DNA from: JALYTY01 sp964546935
Lineage (GTDB): Bacteria; Vulcanimicrobiota; Vulcanimicrobiia; Vulcanimicrobiales; Vulcanimicrobiaceae
DNA length: 64,000 bases
Direction: 5' to 3'
Assembly (NCBI GenBank): GCA_964546935.1
Contig: CAZJLJ010000008.1
Coordinates: 13,583 to 77,582 of the forward strand
Positions within the stretch are counted from its first letter, which is position 1, and each line of letters opens with the position of its first letter. Below, in pieces: positions 40,594 to 50,196 of this stretch. The position numbers were made by a program, and so were the translations under genes. The notes under the pieces were generated by a model. The model was not told the DNA's origin. It made no database searches and worked only from the letters and a program-made list of their open reading frames with translations.

Positions 40594-42615
40594 ATGTTTC
40601 GTCGTTTTGTTCCCATCGCCGCGATCGTGTCGCTGCTTTGTGCAAGCGTCCCGGTGCCGTCGCACGCACTCTCGACGCAGGCCGAAATTCAACTAGGACG
40701 CCAAAACGACGAACAGATCGTCTCCGGAAGCGTCATCGAGACGGATCCGCTTCTAAACTCTTACGTGCAATCGATTACGGATAAACTTTGGAAGCAAGTG
40801 GCGCGTAAAGACGTGCCATACAACGTCAAGATCATCAAGGACAACCAGGTCAACGCCTTTGCGACGCTCGGCGGCTACGTGTATGTCTATGAAGGTCTGA
40901 TCGATTTCGCGCAATCGGACGATGAGATCGCGGGAGCCCTCGCTCACGAAACCGGCCACATCGAGCGCCGCCACACCGTCACGATGCAGTCGAAGGCGCA
41001 AGCGATGAACATCCTTTTCGGTATCGCCTCGATCATGTCGCCCTTGATTTATAACTTCGGCAACTTGATCGAAGCGGGCGCGATGGCGAAGATGCAACGC
41101 GCGGATGAACTTCAAGCCGACCGCACCGGTCTTCAACTCATGTCGCGCGCCGGTTACGATCCGGAAGCGATGGAGACAATGACGGGGCATCTCGGCGTGC
41201 TTGAATCCGAGCACAGCGACTTGCTTACAAAGTATCTTCAGGACCATCCCAATCCGAAAGCTCGCGTTTCGCATCTCGCCGGTTATCCGGAACTCGACCC
41301 GAAAGTTGTAACCGAACAGCAACGGACCGTTCAAGCAGCAAGCGATGCGGAGCGCGCCCGTTACAGCTTCGCCGCATACAAACTGCAGAACATTCTGAAG
41401 GAAGATCCCGACAACGCCGAAGCGCTGCTCGAATTAGGCCAGGCCCAGATGGCGCTGGGGTTACCCAGCAAGAGCCAGCAGACGCTCGCGGAAGCCGCGC
41501 AAAAAGGCTCGGCGGAGACGCGCGCGGTTGCCAACCAGCGAATTGCATCATTGCATCAAATGCAAGCGCAGCGCATTAGCTTGGTCAAGCCGAATCTGAA
41601 CAAGCTCCGTGAACTGCTTGCCGACGCTCAATCGACGCAAACGGCGGCTTCGCAGCAAATCGTCGAGCGGCACGACGAGGCACGCGACCAAATCAAGCAG
41701 ATCAACGCGCGCCTCGATGCTCTGCAATACGAAGTTCCGAACTTCTACAACGTCAACGTGCAACGCGGTTCGCGACTCGAATCGGTCTTCAAGAATTTGA
41801 ATTCGATGGCGCGTTCGATCAACAGCACGATGGGTGACGCCGGCGATACGATCGGTGGCGTGGGCTCGCTCGAAAAGAACAAAGAATCCGGACTTCTTCG
41901 CGAGAGCCGCGACATTCTCAACGAGATGCAAGCGCCGTTGAGCCTCCCGACGATTCCGGCCGATTCGCTTGCCATACTGCCGTCGTATCCAAGTCTCTTC
42001 GCGCAGCTTCGCGCGGCGGACAGCGATATGGTGCGCAGCGTCGACGGTTCTCGCGCGGCGCTCACGACGCTCGACCAGTCGCTGGGCGATTTGGACGCGT
42101 TCTTCAAGCAGCTCAATCGCGCGCCGTTGAACTTCCAGCATAACGATATTACGGAAGAGTCGTATAACGAACTGCTGCCGGTCATGCAGAAAGCAACCAC
42201 CGGGTTCAATGAGGCCGCTAACGAAGCGTCGCAAGCGTCGCAGCTTTACAACATGGCACGCTCGCGCCAGCTTTCGTCACGAATCACTATGCTCGGTCTC
42301 GGCACCTCCCCGCAGCGCTACGCAACGTTGCAGTACGCATTGAATCAGAAATTCGGGATGCAAGGCATCGATTACACGCAAATGTTGCGCGACAATCTGA
42401 CGCCCGGCGACGTAACTATTGCGACGATCCTAGCTGCGGATATCAAGAGCACACCCAACCAGATCGTTGATGAAATGGTAAAAACCAAGAAGTCGGCCGT
42501 CGATGTTGCCAACGATCACGGGATGCACGCGTGGCCGCTCGAGATCTTCACCGGCCTTGTATACCTGGACTACACGGACGACCCGCAAAAGGAACTAGCG
42601 CCCAGCGCAACCTAA
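40594..42615 (+). CDS. Exported M48 family metalloprotease with long helical C-terminus
   Basis: About 673 residues from ATG 40594 (TTG 40582 is an alternative). Signal peptide FRRFVPIAAIVSLLCASVPVPSHA. The M48 domain has HETGHIERRH (zinc site near 118) and the downstream Glu in ADELQADRTG (near 170), so the catalytic site is intact. After it come TPR-like helices (DPDNAEALLELGQAQMALGLP) and a long, largely helical region with no recognised domain up to the end. BepA-type proteases have M48 plus TPR and act on outer-membrane assembly; this one is 150-200 residues longer. Confidence 0.88.
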   Translation: MFRRFVPIAAIVSLLCASVPVPSHALSTQAEIQLGRQNDEQIVSGSVIETDPLLNSYVQSITDKLWKQVARKDVPYNVKIIKDNQVNAFATLGGYVYVYEGLIDFAQSDDEIAGALAHETGHIERRHTVTMQSKAQAMNILFGIASIMSPLIYNFGNLIEAGAMAKMQRADELQADRTGLQLMSRAGYDPEAMETMTGHLGVLESEHSDLLTKYLQDHPNPKARVSHLAGYPELDPKVVTEQQRTVQAASDAERARYSFAAYKLQNILKEDPDNAEALLELGQAQMALGLPSKSQQTLAEAAQKGSAETRAVANQRIASLHQMQAQRISLVKPNLNKLRELLADAQSTQTAASQQIVERHDEARDQIKQINARLDALQYEVPNFYNVNVQRGSRLESVFKNLNSMARSINSTMGDAGDTIGGVGSLEKNKESGLLRESRDILNEMQAPLSLPTIPADSLAILPSYPSLFAQLRAADSDMVRSVDGSRAALTTLDQSLGDLDAFFKQLNRAPLNFQHNDITEESYNELLPVMQKATTGFNEAANEASQASQLYNMARSRQLSSRITMLGLGTSPQRYATLQYALNQKFGMQGIDYTQMLRDNLTPGDVTIATILAADIKSTPNQIVDEMVKTKKSAVDVANDHGMHAWPLEIFTGLVYLDYTDDPQKELAPSAT

Positions 42616-42672
42616 TCGGCTCTGCCGGGTACTTCTAAATAGCTCGATTTTTTACGGGGTAATTTAGAAGCC

Positions 42673-43662
42673 ATGTCCACGGCGATCGGAGCACGCGATC
42701 TTTTCCGTCTGGTGCGAAACGGCATCGACGTCAACGCGGTGCACGCGCACGTTCGAAAGCCGTTTCGCTTCCTTCTGTGCGGCGATCCGGCACTGATCGC
42801 CGAATTTCGAGCCCTTCTTCTATCCGGCCACGACCAGGACGGCATTCCGCTTGATGCGGCCGCGTGTCTAGAGACGATCCCGGCGCAGGGCCCGATGCTT
42901 ACCGAGCCGTCCGAGGTCCGCGTCGTTATCTTTTTGGGCCGCCGCGGCGATGCGGCGGGCGCGGATTTCAGTGCGCTTCGAACGTTAAAGGTCCCGATTA
43001 TCGCGCTAACGGTCGATCCCGATGCAGCCGCGTCGGGACCGCCGAACCTCCCAGCGCCGGGAACGCATGCGGAGTACGTCGTTCCGGCAATCACCAAAGA
43101 AGCGCTGCGCGGTCGCGTTTTTCCTCACATCGTCGAAGCGTCGAAGGGCGTTGAAATAGCGGTCGGACGCCGGCTGCCGGCATTACGCGAATCGGTTGGA
43201 GCGAAGCTGACGCGCGACGCGGCCAACAACTCGCTAAAGGTCGCGCTCGCGAGCGCCGTCGTGGATCACATTCCGGTGGTGGGGATCGTGCTGGGCGCAT
43301 TTGCCTCCGCGGGCGATATGGTCGCAATTACCGGCATTCAGATGATGCTGCTCTTGCAGATCCAAGCCGCGTACGGCAGGGATCCCGACGTCCAACGGAT
43401 GTGGCAACTGCTCCCTGTCATCGGTGGCGGGTTCGGATGGCGGACGCTCGCGCGCGAACTCGTCGGCTTTGTACCGGTCGCCGGAATCGCAATCAAAGGC
43501 GCGATAGCGTACGCGGGCACGATGGTCGTAGGCGAAGGGGTGACGTTCTTCCTTGAGCACGGGCGCCACATGAGCAAAAGTCAAGCAACGCAGCTATACG
43601 ACCGCACGAAAGACGACGCCATGCGGTTCGCGCGCGAATTGATCACGAAGTTCAGGCAGTAG
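42673..43662 (+). CDS. DUF697-containing membrane protein
   Basis: A 329-residue protein. The N-terminal part (about 25-160) looks like a Rossmann-type domain without a P-loop (PFRFLLCGDP, VRVVIFLGRRGD, VPIIALTVDPD). The C-terminal part (about 185-300) has three hydrophobic segments matching DUF697, a domain usually fused to or paired with small GTPases: VALASAVVDHIPVVGIVLGAFASAGDMVAITGIQMMLLLQIQAAYG. Function unknown; the missing GTPase motif suggests a regulatory or decayed nucleotide-binding part. Confidence 0.7.
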   Translation: MSTAIGARDLFRLVRNGIDVNAVHAHVRKPFRFLLCGDPALIAEFRALLLSGHDQDGIPLDAAACLETIPAQGPMLTEPSEVRVVIFLGRRGDAAGADFSALRTLKVPIIALTVDPDAAASGPPNLPAPGTHAEYVVPAITKEALRGRVFPHIVEASKGVEIAVGRRLPALRESVGAKLTRDAANNSLKVALASAVVDHIPVVGIVLGAFASAGDMVAITGIQMMLLLQIQAAYGRDPDVQRMWQLLPVIGGGFGWRTLARELVGFVPVAGIAIKGAIAYAGTMVVGEGVTFFLEHGRHMSKSQATQLYDRTKDDAMRFARELITKFRQ

Positions 43663-43665
43663 GAA

Positions 43666-44406
43666 TTACAGCCGTTCGAGCAACGCTTCGTCTTCCAACC
43701 GTTGCAGATCGGCGGGAAGACGCGGACGCACGCGTTCCGCAATTTGCGCCGCCAACGCGCTGCGCCGTTCGGGTTCTAAATCATCGCGCCGTTCGAGAAA
43801 ACGTTTGATGAGCGCGCGTTCTTCACCGCTGACGAATGCGGTCGAGGCATATTTCGGCTCCTCGGCGATCGCACGCAGAAGTTCGTCGGGACGCAGCATG
43901 CGCGCGTCACGGACGACGATCGTTCCGGCCGCAATGTCGCCGATGCGCTTATTCTCCGGTGAGAGGAGCGCTACAAACGCAGAAACGGCATAGAATCCAA
44001 TGCTCATCTCGCCGACGCGAACGAGATTGCGGATCAGCGACGCGGAGAAATCGACCGGATAACCGCCGTCGCGCACCACACGCAACCCGAGCACGCGTTT
44101 CCCGGGCGTTTGCCCGTTCCATAACGCTTCGAAAGCGATAAAGTAGCCGAAGAACACGGCGAAAAGGATCGCAATCACCATCGCGAGCCCAACGTTGTAC
44201 CAGAAGCGCTCTCCTCGGCCTACCATTTTGGGGTGTGTCGCCGGCGTGTGCCCGGCGATCAGCGTAATGCCCCAAAAGACCAGCAGCACGATCGCAATCT
44301 GGATTAGCAGATCGACGGCGACCGCTAAGAAACGGCTGCCGATGCCGGCTAGCTCGTACGAGAATGCGACACTTTCGGGGGTGCGTACGTCGAGGGTTCG
44401 ATCCAT
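43666..44406 (-). CDS. RDD family membrane protein
   Basis: A 246-residue protein with the RDD domain: ELAGIGSRFLAVAVDLLIQIAIVLL (Arg and two Asp), then WNGQTPGKRVLGLRVVRDGG and NLVRVGEMSIGFYAVSAFVALLSPENKRIGDIAAGTIVV. Three or four membrane helices and a soluble Arg/Glu-rich C-terminus. It starts 21 bp from the divergent SpoIIM-like gene; RDD and SpoIIM proteins often accompany MoxR/DUF58 clusters. Confidence 0.88.
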   Translation of the reverse strand: MDRTLDVRTPESVAFSYELAGIGSRFLAVAVDLLIQIAIVLLVFWGITLIAGHTPATHPKMVGRGERFWYNVGLAMVIAILFAVFFGYFIAFEALWNGQTPGKRVLGLRVVRDGGYPVDFSASLIRNLVRVGEMSIGFYAVSAFVALLSPENKRIGDIAAGTIVVRDARMLRPDELLRAIAEEPKYASTAFVSGEERALIKRFLERRDDLEPERRSALAAQIAERVRPRLPADLQRLEDEALLERL

Positions 44407-44427
44407 CCGCGAGAGTAGTTGGGACGT

Positions 44428-45426
44428 GTGACGCAGGCCACCTTCGTAGCTACGCGCAGCGGTTCGTGGGAATCGCTTGAAGATTTATTGCGGCGCAGCC
44501 GGCGCGGTCTCATGCGCCTTTCGCCCGATGAAGTCGAATCGATGGGGCGGCTCTATCGTGCGGTAACGAGCGACTTAGCTTACGCGCGCGGCCGCACTTA
44601 CGATGCGCGGCTGCTCGCCTATCTTAACCGATTGACCGCGCGTGCCCATGCTCGTGTCTACGGCGGCGACACGGTCACCGGACGCGAGCGGATTTTACGT
44701 TTCTACACGCAAACTTTTCCGCAAGAGTTTCGCCGCTCTTTCGCCATCATCGCGCTGTGCACTCTGTTGACGGTCGCGTGCGCTGTCGTAGGGTATGTGG
44801 TCATCCGCGTCCATCCTGCCGACGCTTACGCGCTCTTGCCGTCGCAGATCGTTCCCGCCGAAGTGCGCAGGAGTTTACACGACTCCAATTTTGCATTCGA
44901 TCCGATACAATCGCCCGTTGCGTCTACCGCTATTATCACCAACAACGTGAAAGTCTCGATTCTCGCGTTTGCTGGTTGCGTAACGCTGGGATTGGGCACG
45001 TTGTGGATTCTTGTGACGAACGGCGTAATGCTCGGTGGCGTTGGGGCGCTCTTTACGAACGCGGGATTCGGCGCCGATTATTGGGCGACTATCGCGCCGC
45101 ACGGTATCATCGAGCTTACCGCCATCCAAATCGCTGCCGCCGCGGGTCTTCTTATTGCCGCGGGCATCATTGCTCCCGGTCGTTTACGACGAGGCGATGC
45201 GATCAAGACGAACGCGCAGCGTGCCGGCGTATTAATTGCGGGTGTCGCATCGATGTTGGTGATAGCGGGAACGATCGAAGGCTTCTTTTCGCCGCTGCGT
45301 TTGCCGATCGGCGCCCGCATAGCGTTCGGCGCCGTTACGGCGGTCTTGCTTATTACCTACTTCGCTCTTGCGGGACGTAAGCCGGAGGAGGTTCGTACTG
45401 GCGCTACAGACGCCCGCGTTGTTTGA
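44428..45426 (+). CDS. Stage II sporulation protein M-like membrane protein
   Basis: About 332 residues from GTG 44428, chosen to match the family start (TQATFVATRSGSWESLEDLL). Six or so hydrophobic segments follow a soluble N-terminal third with RLYRAVTSDLAYAR. The FIITNNVKVSILAFAGCVTLGLGTLWILVTNGVMLGG and APHGIIELTAIQIAAAAGL blocks are typical of the SpoIIM/DUF95 family. No other sporulation gene is seen, so a sporulation role is unlikely; the family is common beside MoxR/DUF58 genes. Confidence 0.88.
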   Translation: MTQATFVATRSGSWESLEDLLRRSRRGLMRLSPDEVESMGRLYRAVTSDLAYARGRTYDARLLAYLNRLTARAHARVYGGDTVTGRERILRFYTQTFPQEFRRSFAIIALCTLLTVACAVVGYVVIRVHPADAYALLPSQIVPAEVRRSLHDSNFAFDPIQSPVASTAIITNNVKVSILAFAGCVTLGLGTLWILVTNGVMLGGVGALFTNAGFGADYWATIAPHGIIELTAIQIAAAAGLLIAAGIIAPGRLRRGDAIKTNAQRAGVLIAGVASMLVIAGTIEGFFSPLRLPIGARIAFGAVTAVLLITYFALAGRKPEEVRTGATDARVV

Positions 45427-46735
45427 TTAGTAAATACTTATCGATCGTCGCTACCGCGAGTTGCGCAGCCGGAACATCGAGCACGTCGATTCCGCTACGC
45501 GCGAGGGTCGCGGCCGCATGCGCACGTTCGTGAGCGAGCCCCAACGCTATATCCATTTGGTACGCTTCGTCGACGCGGTCGGGAACTGCTGAAAGCGCGT
45601 CAACCACCGCACGATCGTTCATAAAGACGCAAAGCACGACATGGCGCTTCGCCAGTGAATTCAACTCGGCAAGAACCGTACTTTGCGCGACGGGATCGAT
45701 CACGTCGGTAAAGAGCACGATGAGCGTGCGCCGGTGAAGCCGGGATCGTAAGTACGATGCAGCGCGTGCGTAATCCGACTCTTCGAACCGCGGCTCCAAA
45801 TCGCAAACGGCGTTCGTTAGCGCGCGAACCGAGGACGCGGTCGACCGAGGGGCGCGGGCCACAAGCATTTCCGAAGCGAAGGCCGTTACCCCAACGCGGT
45901 CGCGCGCGAGCGATGCAATCGAAGCGAGCGATAACGCCGCGGTGATTGCGTAATCCAGCTTCCGCTGATCGCCCACGCGCGCGGTCATCAAGCGACCGCA
46001 GTCGAGGACCAGCATGACGTCTTGGCTGCGCTCGACCTCGTGCTGTACCACCATGAGCTTGCCGCGCCGCGCCGTTGCTTTCCAATCGACCGTACGAAAA
46101 GCATCGCCTGCGGCATACTCACGTAAGCTTTCGAACTCCGACCCGCCGCCGCGCAAACGCATGCGCCGCAGCCCCGCCTCCAGGATCTTGTTGCGCACGT
46201 GCAGCGCCCCGTAGCGCTCAACTGCGGCGAGATCCGGATACACGCGGAAAGGTTCGGGAAGCGTGTAGCGCACGCGCCGGCGCAGCAAGCCGATGCGGTT
46301 CTCGTGCCAAAGCGCCACCATCTCAAAAGTATCGGATCCGCGCGAAATGGGAAGCGCGCTGTTTTCTACCTGGATTGCGGTTTGGGCCGGAACGCGCACC
46401 ATTGTTTCGTCTGTTTCTAGCTGCAACGTCGCAACGGGCGAATCGACAAAGCCGCAGCGCACCGCATGCGTCGAGCGATTCTCAATTCCGTAAACGATCT
46501 TAGCGGGAGATCGAAGGGCGAAGTGCGGTGGCAAGCGGCGCTCTACGGAAATTGCCCCCGGCGCAGGACCGAAGGCTGCATCGACGATCGTAGCGGCGAG
46601 GAGTAAAATCGCGAACGCTATTGCGAGAGGAACGAAAAACGATAGGCCGGGCGAGCAAGCGAGTAGCAAGGCGATTCCGCCCAGCGCCCAATAAAAGCGC
46701 GGTGCAAACCACACCGGGAAAAAGAATCTACTCAC
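45404..46735 (-). CDS. DUF58 protein (von Willebrand-like)
   Basis: About 443 residues from GTG 46735, which overlaps the MoxR stop by 8 bp; an ATG at 46783 would overlap more. Two N-terminal membrane helices, then the DUF58 signature RGGGSEFESLREYAAGDAFRTVDWKATARRGKLMVVQHEVERSQDVMLVLD, with DCGRLM in the metal-site position of a vWA-like fold. It is the usual MoxR partner; such pairs are thought to help assemble or insert metals into envelope complexes. The 3' end overlaps the convergent SpoIIM-like gene by 23 bp. Confidence 0.9.
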   Translation of the reverse strand: MSRFFFPVWFAPRFYWALGGIALLLACSPGLSFFVPLAIAFAILLLAATIVDAAFGPAPGAISVERRLPPHFALRSPAKIVYGIENRSTHAVRCGFVDSPVATLQLETDETMVRVPAQTAIQVENSALPISRGSDTFEMVALWHENRIGLLRRRVRYTLPEPFRVYPDLAAVERYGALHVRNKILEAGLRRMRLRGGGSEFESLREYAAGDAFRTVDWKATARRGKLMVVQHEVERSQDVMLVLDCGRLMTARVGDQRKLDYAITAALSLASIASLARDRVGVTAFASEMLVARAPRSTASSVRALTNAVCDLEPRFEESDYARAASYLRSRLHRRTLIVLFTDVIDPVAQSTVLAELNSLAKRHVVLCVFMNDRAVVDALSAVPDRVDEAYQMDIALGLAHERAHAAATLARSGIDVLDVPAAQLAVATIDKYLLIKQRGRL

Positions 46736-47693
46736 GCGGGACAGGCACGGCGCCCAAGACTTCCGCGAGAACGGCCGATGCATCCACGCCCTCGATTTCC
46801 GCTTCCGGCTGGACGATCAAACGATGCGGGATGACAAGCGGGGCGACGGCTTTTACGTCGTCCGGAGTCACGTAATCGCGGCCGTCGATCGCAGCTGCGG
46901 CCTGCGATGCATGCAATAGCGAAACTCCGGCACGCGGAGACGCGCCAAGCGTCAATCGTGCGGTAGACCGAGTTGCCGCAACTATTCTGTAAACGTACTC
47001 CTGCAGTTCCCGAGCGACGTGAACGCGGCGAACTAGCGCCTGCGAAGAAACAATCCCGGCTGCGTCGGAAGCCGCGGTTATGCCGGAGAAATCCAGTTCG
47101 CGGGCATCGAAGCCGGCCGCAACGCGCGAAAGCAACTCCAGCTCTTCGATTTCCGCCGGATACGAAGTGCGCAACTTTACCATAAAGCGATCCAGCTGCG
47201 CTTCGGGGAGCGGATAAGTTCCTTCGTACTCAATCGGATTCTGCGTCGCGCAAACGATGAATGGCGCCGGCAGCGCCAGCGGTTCGCCGTCGATAGTAAC
47301 CTGCGCTTCTTCCATCGCTTCCAGCAGCGCAGCTTGCGTTTTTGGAGGTGTGCGATTGATTTCGTCGGCAAGCACTACATGGGCGTTTATCGGTCCACGC
47401 CGAACGCTGAACTGAGCGGTTTGCGGATTGAACACCGTCGTTCCGACCACATCGGCGGGCATTAAATCCGGCGTAAATTGGATGCGCCTGAATCCCAACC
47501 CCAGCGTTGCTGCAAAGGCGCGAACCGCAAGCGTCTTGCCTGTCCCCGGGACGCCCTCGATCAAAACGTGTCCGCGGGTTAAAAGCGCCACCAGCAGCGC
47601 GAAAGCGGTTTGTTCGCCGCCCACGAGTGCTCTCCCAAGAGAGATTTGCACGCGTTGCGCAAGTCCTTGGACTTCCGTGACCTGGACTTCCAC
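46728..47693 (-). CDS. MoxR-family AAA+ ATPase
   Basis: A 321-residue AAA+ ATPase with Walker A GVPGTGKT at 47-54, Walker B VVLADEINRTPPKTQAALLEAMEE, sensor 1 in FIVCATQNPIEYEGTYPLPEAQLDRF and sensor 2 in GASPRAGVSLLHASQAAA. All active-site elements are present. GTG start overlaps the DUF4350 stop by one base. Works with the DUF58 protein encoded next. Confidence 0.95.
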   Translation of the reverse strand: MEVQVTEVQGLAQRVQISLGRALVGGEQTAFALLVALLTRGHVLIEGVPGTGKTLAVRAFAATLGLGFRRIQFTPDLMPADVVGTTVFNPQTAQFSVRRGPINAHVVLADEINRTPPKTQAALLEAMEEAQVTIDGEPLALPAPFIVCATQNPIEYEGTYPLPEAQLDRFMVKLRTSYPAEIEELELLSRVAAGFDARELDFSGITAASDAAGIVSSQALVRRVHVARELQEYVYRIVAATRSTARLTLGASPRAGVSLLHASQAAAAIDGRDYVTPDDVKAVAPLVIPHRLIVQPEAEIEGVDASAVLAEVLGAVPVPRE

Positions 47694-48580
47694 TACAATT
47701 CCTTTCGAATGACGGCGTAAAGCTGCGCAGCCCGCAGCACGGTTGAATCGTTTGCGCGCTCGCGAGTCAGGGTTTGAAGTTCATGGAGCGCTTTTAGCGT
47801 CGTCTCCGCCGGAACGTTTCGCGAAGCCATCCTTGCAGCATCTTCGGAGAAGTGCATCACCACCACAGGGCCGGCTCGCCCGCGGCGCAACATCGCGGCC
47901 ATCGAGCGGATGTACGAGGAGGAATCACGATCGGCCGGCTCTTCGAGCTGCAAGGTGGGCAGAACGCGTATATTTTGGTCGATCAACAACAAAGCGAGAA
48001 TCGCCAGCACGATCCACACCGCCACGTGTACGGCCGGCGGCAACGCTTCCCAGAAACTCCGGTCTTGAACGAAGCCGTGAACTCGTTCATCAAACGCTAC
48101 GATTCCGTGCGAGACAACCAATCGGTACACGCGCGCGGCGCTCTGCGGATCCTTCTCGAGTCCCTCATTCGTATATGGAGCGGGATCGAGCCGTATCGCT
48201 GCCTTTCCGAACGCGAAAGCGAGCGGCGATTGCGCAGACGTGAATAGAATCACGCGCCCGTGTTTTGCCAACTTCTTAAGTTGCCGCACATCCCTTGCAT
48301 CAAGCGATACATATGGCATTCCCGCGAGGCGCTCCGGTTCGGTGTCGGCAATTAAAACCGCACCGGCCTCAGGCGGTAAAAATACGGCGCGCGATTCAAG
48401 CCGCATTACGGGAACGTTCTCGCGAGCAAGCACGTTGTAGAGTGCGCGGTATCCGTTCATCCCGGTATCGTAACTAGAGTAGGTAGATGCAGATCCGCGC
48501 GGATGTTGTGCTAGCGCGACGGCTGTGATTATACCGAACGCGACTATAACAATCAGCGTCTGAACGATGCGGCCCTTCAC
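47693..48580 (-). CDS. DUF4350 membrane protein
   Basis: About 295 residues from GTG 48580, which overlaps the preceding stop as GTGA. One N-terminal helix, an extracytoplasmic GATase-like domain with YDTGMNGYRALYNVLARENVPVMRLE and VSLDARDVRQLKKLAKHGRVILFTS, then a second helix (VHVAVWIVLAILALLLIDQNI). This is the DUF4350 layout common in MoxR/DUF58/DUF4129 clusters. Function unknown. Confidence 0.82.
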   Translation of the reverse strand: MKGRIVQTLIVIVAFGIITAVALAQHPRGSASTYSSYDTGMNGYRALYNVLARENVPVMRLESRAVFLPPEAGAVLIADTEPERLAGMPYVSLDARDVRQLKKLAKHGRVILFTSAQSPLAFAFGKAAIRLDPAPYTNEGLEKDPQSAARVYRLVVSHGIVAFDERVHGFVQDRSFWEALPPAVHVAVWIVLAILALLLIDQNIRVLPTLQLEEPADRDSSSYIRSMAAMLRRGRAGPVVVMHFSEDAARMASRNVPAETTLKALHELQTLTRERANDSTVLRAAQLYAVIRKEL

Positions 48581-49170
48581 GCGCGCACTCGCTCCGAAAG
48601 CCGTGCGTAGGCACTGCGCGCTTTTTCCCACACGGCTGCGTCGACAGGACGCTCAGCATATGCGGCGTTTGTATAAGCTCGGGCCAAGTCGAGGAATGGC
48701 TCTTCAGCCTCCGCGTTGCGAACGTGAAGTGCCTTGCGCAATTCATTGATGGTCGCGCTGCGTTCTTCCGCGACCACGCCTCGCAAGTCAAGGAGCGTTA
48801 CGGCGGCTGCAAAGAGCAACCGTACGGCGCGCCCGTACGCGCCGTTCTCGGCAGCTTCCGCGGCGGCAACGAACAGCGCGTGTGCGCTGCGTGCCGGACT
48901 CTGCAGTACGGCTAGAGACGCGCGCCGTTCGTGCAACAACTGCAGAGAACTCAACAGGCGCGCACCCGCAACCGCAACGATCGCTATGCAGGCAACAACG
49001 ATGACATCGCCCGCGATCGAGGCGCCATGCGCGCTGACGCGAAGATGCGGAAAAAACCGGTGCGCAAAATCGTTCCAGCGATCGCCGATCCACGTCGCGA
49101 AGACTTGCCACCAACTCGCCTGTGCTTGCACGAGCGGCGCATGCAAATGGTACCGGCCCGGAACCGCCAA
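48577..49170 (-). CDS. DUF4129 membrane protein
   Basis: A 197-residue protein with one membrane helix (about 53-75) and a C-terminal DUF4129 domain with NGAYGRAVRLLFAAAVTLLDLRGVVAEERSATINELRKAL. TTG 49170 is the only allowed start in frame after the upstream stop, although the frame continues upstream with HDIAATVRAELAVPGRY, which looks like family sequence; a non-standard start is possible. DUF4129 domains usually sit at the end of transglutaminase-like proteins; no transglutaminase is fused here. Confidence 0.75.
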   Translation of the reverse strand: MAVPGRYHLHAPLVQAQASWWQVFATWIGDRWNDFAHRFFPHLRVSAHGASIAGDVIVVACIAIVAVAGARLLSSLQLLHERRASLAVLQSPARSAHALFVAAAEAAENGAYGRAVRLLFAAAVTLLDLRGVVAEERSATINELRKALHVRNAEAEEPFLDLARAYTNAAYAERPVDAAVWEKARSAYARLSERVRA

Positions 49171-49208
49171 TTCGGCTCGGACGGTCGCTGCAATATCGTG
49201 CGGCGGAG

Positions 49209-50144
49209 TTAAACCGTACTTAGCCGTTGGAGATCGAGCTCCAGATCGAAGCCTTCGGAACGGGTACGAACATCATAATAGTAAACTGCGATGACAATCG
49301 TTAGGAAAGCCGTCAAAGCGCTGGACACTATCGCACTGACTGCAAGCTGCAAAACATAACTTTTTAGGACAAACATCAACAACGCGCTAATCGACCCGCT
49401 CGCAAGCAGCACGCCGAACTCGAGTGCGACATAGGAGAGGCCTATCAAAATCGCCTTTCCGATTTCGCGCCGGTTGAAAATGCGCCGGTAAGCGCTTGAA
49501 ATGGCCGAGCCTACGCCGCCCGGCTCGAGGCCTGCTGCGTAGGTCGAAAAGGCGAAGGAGAGCAGCAACAGCATGAATAGCAGCACAACCGCAACCGTCG
49601 CAACTACTGCCAACACGAAGAGAAGCACGGCGAGCGGTAATGCGGGGCGAACCGCCAACGCAGCGGTAACGAAGAGCAAAATCAATGCCGTCGCGGTAAG
49701 CAAATATGCACCCACGAGAATGCAGAACTGAACCAGCGTCGTTCCTAAAATGCGTGGCCACCGGCGCAGCACGAGACCGAAACTCTGGGCGTACTCGGGA
49801 CGGCGCTCGCTGTACGTGGCCGCAACGCCGGCTGCGACCGCCGCCGCGATGAACGGCGAAAGCAGAAACAGCCCGAAGATCGCAAAAACCAAAATTGCCA
49901 ACGGCCGGCCCGTCAACACGGTGTCGTTTTTATGTTTCTCGGGATGCTCGATCTGATCGATCGTTTGTGCCAGGCTGAGGTTTTTGCTTGGGACCGCAAA
50001 GTATTGCACGACGTTGTACGGAGCCAAGAGCGTCAAGACCATCAGCGTGAAGATCGCGAAATTGCGGATATAGATCGTAACGGCCCGGTCGAAAATCTCG
50101 CCGACACCAAGGGCACGCAGCTGATAACGAGGCGCTGACTCCAT
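49209..50144 (-). CDS. Polytopic membrane protein of the MoxR cluster
   Basis: A 311-residue protein with about six hydrophobic segments. The N-terminus YQLRALGVGEIFDRAVTIYIRNFAIF and the C-terminus IAVYYYDVRTRSEGFDLELDLQRL are typical of a family of membrane proteins found with DUF4129 and MoxR genes (glycerophosphodiester phosphodiesterase membrane-domain-like). Probably the first gene of the minus-strand run through DUF58. No catalytic motif is visible. Confidence 0.78.
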   Translation of the reverse strand: MESAPRYQLRALGVGEIFDRAVTIYIRNFAIFTLMVLTLLAPYNVVQYFAVPSKNLSLAQTIDQIEHPEKHKNDTVLTGRPLAILVFAIFGLFLLSPFIAAAVAAGVAATYSERRPEYAQSFGLVLRRWPRILGTTLVQFCILVGAYLLTATALILLFVTAALAVRPALPLAVLLFVLAVVATVAVVLLFMLLLLSFAFSTYAAGLEPGGVGSAISSAYRRIFNRREIGKAILIGLSYVALEFGVLLASGSISALLMFVLKSYVLQLAVSAIVSSALTAFLTIVIAVYYYDVRTRSEGFDLELDLQRLSTV

Positions 50145-50196
50145 CTTGCGCCGCCGTTCTTGAGGATTCGGGCCGCCTCCTATGGTAGAAGCCCAT

